Below, one piece after another: positions 20,857 through 30,504 of a stretch of 64,000 nt of DNA (position 1 is the first letter of the stretch; each line of letters opens with the position of its first letter). The notes beneath the pieces are model-generated. The model saw nothing but the letters and a program-made list of their open reading frames with translations, was not told the DNA's origin and ran no database searches. Made by a program: the position numbers and the translations under genes. Source of the stretch: Excoecaria cochinchinensis (Eukaryota > Streptophyta > Magnoliopsida > Malpighiales > Euphorbiaceae); contig CANTUQ010000073.1 of the NCBI GenBank assembly GCA_947683425.1, positions 12,855,501 to 12,919,500 on the forward strand. Direction: 5' to 3'.

Positions 20857-21958
20857 GATCAACCCTGAGGATAGAGATTTGGGAGATAAAGAGCTGTTGT
20901 CCCAAAGGTTCAAGATGCCTAAGTTGCCGAAGTTCAAAGGTACTTTAGACCCATCTGCACACATTAAGCAGTATACCCTAATGATGAAGGGCACAAGGTT
21001 GACCTAGAAGCAAAAGGTGGAATATTTCTGCCTTAACCTGGTGGGTTCAGCGGTAGACATGTATCACGGGTTGGATAGAAGGTCCAAGGATGATTGGGAT
21101 CTTTTGACTAAGGAGTTCTTAAAGTAGTATGATCACAGCACGAGAATTGAGGTCACCTTAAAGGACCTCGAGCTCTTACAGTAAAGGAGTGATGAGCCAT
21201 TCCATGATTACCTCTCCCAATAGAGGAATAGGGTCATGGAGATGTAGCGGAGGCCTGATACCGCCGACCAGATCGGATTGTTCATTTGGAACTCTTGCCC
21301 TTACTTGAAGGATTTGCTTAGCTTCAAAGGACTCAAAGACTAAGAGTCACTCGAAGACATCACTATAGAGGCTGATAAAGAAAGCAAGACAAAATAACTT
21401 TGCTGGAAAAAATTATGGGAATCAATCAGGGTAAAATTCGGGTGGTGCTAGAAGCAGTAATAATAAAAATGATAAGACGACCGAGGTTTCAGCTACCAAA
21501 GTTGGACAAGGTCAGAGGTACTTTTCTAATTTGGGCCGGTCTCTATCTTGGGTATTGGAGAGATTAATGAAGGAGGGTAAGCTGAAACCATTGCCACCCA
21601 GGCCATCTATGAATCAGGGACAGTCGGGGCACAAAGGTGATGAGTATCGTGCCTATCATCAGCACACTGTGTATTTGATAGATTATTGCCAAACTTTGAG
21701 GAATAAGATCCTAGATCTTATCAACTCCCAGCAGATCACGAATCCTGAAAAGAGAGAGAAGAAGAAGAAGATGTCAGGCTATAATACAGTCCACCCACCT
21801 GTGTATATGATCGAGTCTTGTTTACCCAAATGGTATGTTTTGCAAGATTTATATCAAGATAAGTACATCGCTATCACCCGTCAGGAGACGAGTGAAGAAG
21901 GGATTACCGTGGTGGTGATAGATTACTGATCCACTAGTGAGAGTGGAGAAGAAGATAA
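20857..21958 (+). pseudogene. gag: Tat-1 gag, C-terminal part, heavily mutated
   Basis: Resumes Tat-1 gag after the solo LTR. The conserved gag core is visible (AHIKQYTLMMKGT, VEYFCLNLVGSA, then LDRRSKDDWD) and aligns with Tat-2 residues 265-420. Several TAG stops fall at positions where Tat-2 has Arg, Gln, Trp or Lys codons (e.g. about 21005, 21127, 21182, 21222, 21246, 21341). From 21531 an open stretch covers RSLSWVLERLMKEGKL. The knuckle region reads YRAYHQHTVYLIDYC, with the first zinc-binding Cys lost (Tat-2 has CAFHQHTGHLTDEC). It ends near an acidic segment around 21950, where similarity to Tat-2 jumps over about 1.4 kb. Confidence 0.88.
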
Positions 21959-22310
21959 TGTTTGTTTTTTTCAGATGTTTCGTTGTTTTATTATTCCAAG
22001 AACCTCTGTTTATGTCAATGTTTGCAACATTATGTATTTTAATAAGATGAACAATTGGGCTTATTTGTATGATGTTTCTGATGATTTCATTTCACATAAT
22101 CATGATGCATTCATATTGACATTAATTCAGCTACAACTGCATTTAATCTCGAGACTTTGGAAAATCCAAAGGAAATCTTGACAGCATCTGATATAACTCC
22201 TGAAGAGAGAAAAATTCTGAGAGATAAAAAAAAAAAGAAAGAAAAAAAGGCCTTTGCCTGGACCTGGAATGACATGCTGAAAATTGACAAGGGTATTGCT
22301 AGGACAACGC
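21959..22310 (+). pseudogene. Tat-1 remnant upstream of RT; protease and G-patch region deleted
   Basis: Aligns with Tat-2 from about 36600 to 36900: shared strings include ATGAACAA, GATGTTTCTGATGATTTCAT, GCATTTAATCTC and CTTTGGAAAATCCAAAGGAAAT, followed by CTCCTGAAGAGAG and TTTGCCTGGACCT. The protease and G-patch segments (Tat-2 about 35220-36600) are missing, as is all RT. A purine-rich run (about 22227-22249) replaces part of the sequence. Coding capacity is gone. Confidence 0.8.
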
Positions 22311-22860
22311 TGCTTTAATATGCCAACATGACAATGAACAATATTTCAAAACCATTAATTTGCCTTCTCAATGTCTACTACACATACGGTACAGCCATAT
22401 GAAACCAAGCTCCAATCATTAAGGGGCTGCATCAGAAGCTAGGCGAACGAAACTTTGGGCCTTAAAAAAAGAAAAGAAAAAAAAGAAAAGAAAAAAAAAG
22501 AGAAGAAAAAAGAAAAAACCACAAGTTCTGTCCTAAACCATCTGAGGCTAGCCTATAATTCAATCTCAACCGTTAAGTGCAACTTTAGAAATTTAGCCAC
22601 CAAAGCCAAAAAAGGCAATGTGCGAGATTTCATAATCAGATTCCAAATGGAGAATTCACTGCTTCAGCCAGTTTGCACAAGGGTCAAGATGAAGCCTTTA
22701 GTGTTAAAAAAAAGAGAGGCACTGTCAGAGGCAAAGAGGTTGGAAGTGATGGTTTCCTTGTCAAATTTTCTTTTTATAAATAAAAAAATAAATTAAAAAT
22801 TAAAAATAAAAAGAGAAGGTTGGAAGTGATATTATTTTGTTCAAAATTGCTTCATAAAAA
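22311..22860 (+). other. Unassigned junction between Tat-1 and Ath-3
   Basis: About 550 bp that I cannot assign. It contains a long A/G-rich simple stretch (22463-22520), an AT-rich simple stretch (22775-22815) and a 113-codon plus-strand ORF (22455-22796) starting in the A/G run. The ORF matches nothing I recognise and probably is not a gene. Both the 3' half of Tat-1 and the 5' half of Ath-3 are missing here, so a large deletion joint is likely. Confidence 0.5.
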
Positions 22861-23427
22861 AGGGTTTTCGGAGGGGATTGTCCAAGCTTTTGCACTCATT
22901 GGATCCATATGGAGGATGATTTCAAGCCAGTGGTGCAACCGCAAAGAAGATTGAACTCGGCCATGCAAGAAGTTGTGAAGAAAGAGGTACTCAAACTACT
23001 AGATGTAGGTATTATCTATCCCATTTTAGATAGTAGTTGGGTAAGTCCGGTTCAATTTGTGCCAAAAAGAAGGGGGATGATTGTAGTGTTTAATGAGAAA
23101 AATGAGCTTATTCTAACTTGTACAGTTATGGGTTGGAGAGTGTGTATAGACTATAGGCGGCTAAACAATGCCACGAGAAAAAACCATTTTCCCTTACCTT
23201 TCATTGATCAAATGCTAGAGAGATTGGCGGGAAATAAATTTTATTATTTTCTTAATGGTTACTCAGGGTACATGCAAATACCTATAATGCCCGAGGACGA
23301 AGAAAAGACCACCTTTATGTGCTCTTATGGCACTTTTGCTCATGCCTTTCGGTCTTTGTAATGCCTCAGCCACATTTCAGCGATGTATGATGGCTATTTT
23401 ACAGCATTTTATAAGAAAGTTCATAGA
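22861..23427 (+). pseudogene. pol: Ath-3 RT, first part (Athila type)
   Basis: The reading frame gives MEDDFKPVVQPQRRLNSAMQ, then KEVLKLLDVGIIYPILDS, GWRVCIDYRRLNNATRKNHF and QMLERLAGNKFYYF, closely matching Ath-2 RT but on the opposite strand. Near 23342 a small deletion shifts the frame just before MPFGLCNASATFQ. The frame reaches 23427, where Tek-1 is inserted within ATAGA, and continues at 45350. RT synthesises cDNA; this copy is dead. Confidence 0.9.
23423..23427. repeat. Target-site duplication ATAGA of Tek-1, left copy
   Basis: ATAGA before TGTAACGCC is repeated at 45345-45349 after GCCGTCACA. Removing the insertion rejoins the Ath-3 RT in frame. Confidence 0.95.
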
Positions 23428-24676
23428 TGTAACGCCCCAATACCCCTTGGGAGGATATAGGGACGCTATGCGACAAACTTAATAATACTTAATCACTCGA
23501 GATCACTAGTTCCCATAATCAAATACAATAATCATTAATAAGTCATTCACTAACATTAGTTCATTATAGTTTACCGCTTAGGTTAGAAAATTACATATTC
23601 CTTTACATGCTTCAATACATACTTTACTTACACAAAAACTTATAGCAATATCATTACATTACAATATTAACCTAACTAGAAGACCTCATTGAAGACTTCT
23701 CCTAATGGCCTGCAGATGCTTCACACAAAACTTGAGCTTCACACTTCAAACCTACACGGGAGACAAGCACCCATGCTAAGCGATACTGCTTAGTGGGGAT
23801 GTAAATACAACAAGACTAATACAAGCATACACAAATTAACATATAACAATATGACATGCTTTAATTAAACAATATACCATGCAATAGCAATTCAAACAAC
23901 AACTCAATAACATGCCAACATTCGATAATTCATACTTTACAATATCAATATTCAATACACGATGCCAGTGGAAGGCTTCAATATTATAACCATCATACCT
24001 TATAACATAGCATTGATGTCACTCAAAATGGCATTGCTAACACTACCATTAGTCACTACAAGCACAATAGTTACATGATATGCCAATGTTTGATAGTTCA
24101 TGCTTACATTAATAATATTCGATAGCTCATGCTTTCCAATAACAATCACTAATATTCACTAACTGCGTTAAGCTTTGATATCATGGCAAGAATGCTATGC
24201 AATAAAGCATTAATACTATTCAATATAGCATGGATGACACTATCATGTATCATAACATTAATATCACTCAATATAGCATCACTATCGCTACCGCTAATTA
24301 ACAGAAGCACAATCTTGATACATACACATGTACACATTATTATCTTCACTATATACAATTAGTTTCCATATAGATAGCTTGAATTGTACGGAAGTGGATA
24401 CGGGTACACTATATACTTGAATATATATTAACACTAGATCACTAGATAACCATCAGTATCAAGCTCTAGATACTGGATACCCGTCGGTATCAAATAGTAG
24501 ACACCCGTCGGTGTCACACCAGCAGCTATGAATCACTGGCCCTTAATAAGCATGCTTATCTATCCACGACTTGATTATAGGCTTAACAATTAATTTACTT
24601 TAGTATTATACATTCGCATAGTAATATACTCACATAGTTCCTTAGAACAACTTCATTGTGTAAGTCATCAAATTGA

Positions 24677-24681
24677 GCAAG
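24677..24681. repeat. Target-site duplication GCAAG of solo-X, left copy
   Basis: Repeated at 26471-26475. The other Tek-1 LTR shows the empty site (ATTGAGCAAGCTCGCATC at about 29845). Confidence 0.95.
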
Positions 24682-25059
24682 TGACACGATCTCAGCAAGT
24701 GTACTGAATCGACAAGTAATATAATGGAGTAAAATTATGACTCTGAGTTATCGTACCCAAGGGACTGAACACGCAAGTTATGAAAATTAAATGTATGCTA
24801 AAGAATTCCCAATTAATTGATTTGATTAAATTAACTAAACTAAAACTAATAAATTAATCAACTGCTGTAATGATTAAGCAAAAACAAATTAAGATGACAG
24901 TAAAACTAACAAAGATAAAAGTAAATAAAAACGAGAAAAGTTATCAAATTATAAAGGCGTTGCTCAAGTTCACTCATCCACCCCTTACCCAAATATGAAT
25001 AAAATCAACCTATGAATCTTATATGAAAGAAATCGGGATAACCCTCTTAACCCAAGCGT

Positions 25060-25265
25060 CCCATTCCGGAGCAAGCTATTCTAATCGCATAACGTCCCAT
25101 TCCGGAGCAAGTCATACAACTAGCCTAATCACGGGTCTAAAATCCTAGGTTTGGTTTGCTTTCCCATTCCGGAGTCAAACATCCCAAAACCTCATTATTT
25201 CGCTCATCACTCAAATCTTAAATCATAAAATCCTGTCCATTTAGATTCCCATTCCGGAGTAGTCT
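25060..25265. repeat. Dispersed CCCATTCCGGAG repeats in solo-X
   Basis: Five occurrences of TCCCATTCCGGAG or close forms at about 25066, 25106, 25163 and 25248, each in an otherwise different context of 40-60 bp. This looks like a short word multiplied within the LTR, apart from the hairpin array. The count includes near matches. Confidence 0.6.
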
Positions 25266-25883
25266 AAACACCACAGCAAACATGATAGAAAATTCTGAGA
25301 ATAAAATACATTCATGGCATCCAATTAATAAATTCAATAACCAACATAGACATATGGAATAAATCATTTATCACAATTGGAATTTGAACTGAAAAACTAA
25401 AATCCATAAACAAGCAATAAACACCAGCAAAATAAACCAATCTTTCATACATAAACTCAATAGATGTTCATAATTCACATCTTAGGTATAGGAGATTCAG
25501 AGATCCCCCGAACAACTAAACGACTACTCATAATCCATTACAAAATCAAAAGAGTAAAAGAAAGAATAAACCCTGAAATTCATTGAGAAAATTCTGGTTG
25601 AATTGCTCGATCTTCGATCTCTTTCTTCAAATCTTCATTGGAGAAAATAACTAAAATTCTGGAAAAACTAACTAAGAACTAGCAAAACTCTTGAAATTGA
25701 ACTATGAAACTAAAACAAATTAATCTCAATTACTAATCGAAAATCAAAAACAAGAACGAAAATTTAAGTTTAGGACCGCAGAAAATCTCTCAAAATCTCA
25801 GCTGCAAAAACTAATAACAAAAACTAACTAAAAAAATCGGAACCCTAGCCAAATAGAAAGCTACAAATTTATACTTCCAGAGG

Positions 25884-26281
25884 GGTCACGGTGGCAATGG
25901 ATTTGGTTGCCACCGTGACCTATCGGGAATTTCAAATCCTTTTGCGCACAGGAGATTGGTCACGGTGACAATGAATTTCATTGTCACCGTGAGGTCTTCA
26001 CAGTTTAGCTTCTGCCCATAAATTAATTATCTCACGGTCACAATGAAATCCATTGTGACCGTGAGGTACATGCTGCCTCGATTCTGCCTTGCTAAATTGA
26101 CATGTCACGGTGACAATGAAGTTTGGTTGCCACCGTGAGGTCTTCAACTTTTGCATTCTGCCCATTTGATAATTATGTCACGGTCACAACCATTTTCATT
26201 GTGACCGTGACCCATGCGACTTCCATTCTGCCTGCAATCTCCTTATGTCACGGTCACAACCAATTCATTGTGACCGTGACC
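25884..26281. repeat. Hairpin array, six units with about 73-bp period
   Basis: Six inverted-repeat units of about 36 bp start at 25884, 25958, 26031, 26104, 26177 and 26247. Outer arms are GTCACGGT and ACCGTGA. Inner arm bases change together: GTGGCAATG with TTGCCAC (unit 1), GTGACAATG with CATTGTCAC (unit 2), GTCACAATG with CATTGTGAC (unit 3), GTCACAACC with CATTGTGAC (units 5 and 6). Unit 4 pairs GTGACAATG with TTGCCAC and has one mismatch. Spacers of about 36 bp usually contain TTCTGCC. The paired changes suggest that the base-paired form matters. Confidence 0.9.
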
Positions 26282-28357
26282 TCTTGGGCAAAAACCTACA
26301 AAGAGACTTTATTAACATAAAAAATGCTTTCTAAAATGAATCAAAACTTCAATTTGGCTAAAATTAACAAAATTAACATAAAAGAAACATAAATTAACAT
26401 TAAACACTACTAAACACTCAAAAATCACACTAAAACACTATGAAAACTAAACACTATATTGAAGTTATCAGCAAGCTCGCATCATTTCATGCCTTGCACA
26501 CACATATGGCTTGATAAACATACTCACATTCCGTTATACATTTTTGTACCACACTTATTCACTAGAGTTTACATATTATGATTCTCACAAAGCATTGTTA
26601 ATCTCATAGACATAGTATAAGTTTAACATACACTAGTACAAGCAAGTTTACATCATGCTCACATTTTCTTCTATAGATTCACATTATATGTTCAATTTAA
26701 TGTTGTTAGTTTTAACAAACTCATCAACCAAGTATACACTCCAGCATGATTATTTATAGACTGAATACAATATGATTCAATCATATATGATCAGTATCGT
26801 ATGCCATGTTATGTTCAATAATTAACAAGCATGTATACATTTAATTCCTTTATTGCTACTATGCCATAACATCATTTTCATATAATTTCAATTGTCAAAC
26901 ACTCATATACTCATTTCATAATGTTAGACATGAGTTGGACAAGGTATAGGAACTTACAATGAAGTTCAGGTGCATTTCGGGAAGAAAAACACACAAAATT
27001 GGGGAGGGTCACAGTGGCAATGATTTGATTGTGATCGTGAGGTCCAAATAAATGTAATTCTACCTTCTCTTGGCACTAGTCATGGTGGTAATGATTTGGT
27101 TGTCACCATGACATACCAAAATTAAGCAAAACTCAAGACTACTTCACTACTCTTTATCGTTCAGCCTGAACCGACATCTAAAAATATAATTCAGGAAAAC
27201 CTCCCTTCTTAACATTTATTCCCTAGGATGTCAAGTTCCAAATGGAATAAGTTTCAGGTTATTTGGACTTTTATAAAATCTGATATGATCTAAACAACCT
27301 ATACTACTTCGATGAACTTGCCAAAGTAGAGACACCTCTGTTTTGGCCACTTTTAAGGGTAATAGGGACAGAATTCGTTCATAGTCATTTCCGGAATATT
27401 TATAGGTATGGAAGTCATGGTTCAAATGTCGTTAGAATCACTTAATTTAGAGTTTTAAAACTCCACTTATGACCAAATCATCACACGGAGGTATGATACA
27501 ATTTGAGTAGAGTTTTCCCCTAAAACTAAGGTTCATACCTATACTATACTCATGGCAGTTCAATTAACACTTCAACACGCATCCATTTCACATTTCAACT
27601 ATATCAACTATTAATCAACACATAGTAACACATAGAATTTCTCCCAACCATACAAACACATTAAACATGCATCAATTCAAATACAATCCCAAACCTCTTG
27701 AAGCTCTCCTTCACTTCACAATCATGTAACTTTCTCCTTTCCCTTGGCTTTTCTACTTGGTTCTTCAGCTTACAAATCAACATACATACACATTAAAAGC
27801 TTAATTAGAACTATAAATTGAAATTCAAATCAAGGAAAAGAAATACACTTGACTCAAGCTTACCGTTCTCTAGCTTATCACTTGATCTTCTTAACCAATT
27901 CAACTTAAGTCTTTGGAAAACAATGAAGAAGATGGAGGAACTTGAAGGAAACAAAGAAGGATTGAAGACCAAAAGAAAGAAGGTGCAGAAATGGAGAGAG
28001 GACCGAACCAAATGAAGAACACAATGGACAGATTTTTCCACTATGCATTACTTATATATGCATGCAAACATGAGGTGTCAAAACCAAGCTCTTCATTTGC
28101 AAGGTGGCAGCTCTTGCAAGGACACATGGATCCCACTAACTTTGATTAAAGTTAATTAGTCCAACTTAAGTTAATTAATCTCACTTAACACTAATCATGC
28201 ACAATATCACTTTGGTCACTACACTACTTTAATTTCTTGCAATTAAGTCCCTAAATTCCCATTTTCAATTTAGTCCAAACTAAAAACCCCAAATTAACAC
28301 TCACTTCATTACACTAATTATACTCAATACTTCTAGCGTGGATTTCGAGCCGTCATA

Positions 28358-28595
28358 ACTCTCCCCCTCATAAGGAATTTTGTTTGCAAAATTCTCTCTA
28401 ATACCTGCTATGACTCTAACCATACAAAATATTATGCACAAACATTAATTCAATCAAACATAGCAATCACTCGAAACAACGTACCAGGCAAAACATCTGC
28501 ATTATGGCCATACTTTAAACAGACTCATATCAATTCTATTCACTATAAATCCTATAGTCTAGAATCGCCTAAACCTATGCTCTGATACCACAACT
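28358..28595 (-). other. Tek-1 entire internal region (238 bp)
   Basis: On the minus strand the interior runs from the PBS to the PPT with no ORF of note. The PBS is TGGTATCAGAGC (28579-28590), five bases from the 5' LTR end, complementary to initiator-Met tRNA. At the other end, a 20-nt dyad GAATTTTGTTTGCAAAATTC (28375-28394) is followed by the polypurine tract GAGGGGGAGAGT against the 3' LTR. Signals for reverse transcription are present; coding is absent. Confidence 0.92.
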
Positions 28596-30504
28596 TGTAA
28601 CGTCCCAATACCCCTTGGGAGGATATAGGGACGCTACACGACATACTTAACAATACTTAATCACTCAAGATCACTAGTTCCCATAATCAAATACAATAAT
28701 CATTAATAAGTGATTCACTAACACTAGTTCATTATAGTTTATCACTTAGGTTACAAAATTACATATTCCTTTACATGCTTCAATACATACTTTACTTACA
28801 CAAAAACTTATAGCAATATCATTACTTTACAATATTAACCTTACTACAAGACCTCACTGAAGACTTTTCCTAGTGGCCTGCAGATGCTTCACGCAAAACT
28901 TGAGCGTCACACTTCAAACCTACACGGGAGACAAGCACCCATGCTAAGCGATACCGCTTAGTGGGGATGTAAACACAACAAGACTAAGACAAGCATTCAC
29001 GAACTAACATATAACAATATGACATGCTTTAATTAAACAATATACCATGCAATAACAATTCAGACAACAACTCAATAACATGCCAATATTCGATAATTCA
29101 TACTTTACAATATCAATATTCAATACACGATGCCAGCGGAAGGCTTCAATATTATAGCCATCATACCTTATAACATGGCATTGATATCACTCAAAATAGC
29201 ATCGCTAACACTACCATTAGTCACTACAAGCACAATAGTTACATGATATGCTAATGTTCGATAGTTCATGCTTTATATTAAGAATATTTAATAGCTCATA
29301 CTTTCAAATAACAATAACTAATATTCACTAACTGCGTTAAGCTTTGATATCGGCAAGAATGTTATGCAACAAAGCATTAATACTACTCAATATAGCATGG
29401 ATGACACTATCATGTATCATAACATTAATATCACTCAATATAGTATCACTATCACTACTGCTAATTAACATAAGCACAATCTTGATACATACACATGTAC
29501 ACATTATTATCTTCACCATAAACAATTAGTTTCCATATAGGTAGCCTGAATTGCACGGAAGTGGATATGGGTACACTATATACTTGAATATATATTAACA
29601 CTAGATCACTGGATACCCATCGGCATCAAACATTAGACAACCGTCGGTGACACACTAGTAGCTGAAAATTATTAGCCCTTAATAAGCATGCTTATCTATC
29701 CACGACTCGATTACAGGCTTAACAATTAATTTTCTTTAGTATTATACATTCGCATAGTAATGTTCATTCGCATAGTATTGTTCATTCACATAGTAATATA
29801 CTCACATAGTTCCTTAGAACAACATCATTGTGTAAGTCATCACATTGAGCAAGCTCGCATCATTTCATGCCTTGCACACACATATGGCTTGATAAACATA
29901 CTCATATTCCGTTATACATTTTCGTACCACACTTATTCACTAGAGTTTACATATTATGACTCTCAGAAAACATTGTTAATCTCATAGACTTATACCATAG
30001 TATAAGTTTAACATACACTAGTACGAGTAGGTTTACATCATGCTCACATTTTCTTGTATAGATTCACAGTATATGTTCAATTTAATGTTGTTAGATTTAA
30101 CAAACTCATCAACCAAGTATACACTTAGGCATGCTTATTTATAGACTCAATACGATATGATTCAATCATATATGATTAATATTGTATGCCATGTCATGTT
30201 CAATAATTAAAAAGCATGTATACATTTAATTTCTTTATTGCTACTATGACATAATATCATTTTCATATAATTTCAATTGTCAAATATTCATATACTCATT
30301 TCATAATGTTATACATGAGTTGGACAAGGTATAGGAACTTACAATGAAGTTCAGGTGCATTTCGGGAAGAAAAACACACAAAATACACAAAACGGGGGAG
30401 GGTCACAGTGGCAATGATTTGATTGTGATCGTTAGGTCCAAATAGATGCAATTTTGCCTTCTCTTGGCATTGTTCACGGTGGCAATGATTTTGTTATCAC
30501 CATG
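28596..30504 (-). repeat. Tek-1 5' LTR, PBS-proximal segment
   Basis: Starts TGTAACGTCCCAATACCCC on the plus strand and follows the 3' LTR closely to 30504, where Tat-2 is inserted in the second hairpin word of this LTR. The first hairpin word is at about 30400-30440. The empty solo-X site is present near 29850. No gene. Confidence 0.92.
30500..30504. repeat. Target-site duplication CCATG of Tat-2, left copy
   Basis: CCATG before TGTAGACAC is repeated at 44074-44078 after GCGCGTCACA. The sequence after the right copy (ACATACCAAAATTAAGC) continues the Tek-1 LTR as seen uninterrupted at 27108. Confidence 0.95.

Larger units (their letters stand above)
24682..26470 (-). repeat. solo-X: solo LTR (Athila-like) with a hairpin array
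   Basis: A 1789-bp insertion, absent from the other Tek-1 LTR, flanked by GCAAG at 24677-24681 and 26471-26475. Plus-strand ends are TGACACGATC and AAGTTATCA. The orientation is taken from similarity of the PBS-proximal part (GTGTACTGAATCG, then TATCGTACCCAAGGGACTGA) to the equivalent part of Athila LTRs. It holds five or so copies of CCATTCCGGAG at 25060-25260 and a six-unit hairpin array at 25884-26281. No ORF supported. Confidence 0.85.
23428..28357 (-). repeat. Tek-1 3' LTR (contains solo-X)
   Basis: Begins TGTAACGCCCCAATACCCC and ends GAGCCGTCATA on the plus strand; the partner ends CCGTCACA, so the last TG/CA is mutated here. Repeated blocks with the 5' LTR include the CGATACTGCTTAGTGGGGAT region (about 23790), GCCAGTGGAAGGCTTCAATATT (23964) and the region upstream of the PPT. 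Two hairpin words lie at 27006-27045 and 27078-27112. A minus-strand 76-codon ORF near the LTR start (27811-28041) has a partner in the other LTR but no recognisable product. Confidence 0.92.

Noticed and set aside
25884..26281. Possible CRISPR array (palindromic repeats with about 36-bp spacers)
   Set aside because: The regular repeats resemble a CRISPR array, but the window is plant DNA, the repeats themselves vary, the spacers share a TTCTGCC word and there are no cas genes. It is a tandem hairpin repeat within an LTR.
27811..28041. 76-codon minus-strand ORF kept in both Tek-1 LTRs (also 44797-45027)
   Set aside because: Both copies descend from the same LTR, so similarity is expected. 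The low-complexity Phe/Ser/Leu composition and lack of any family resemblance argue against a gene.
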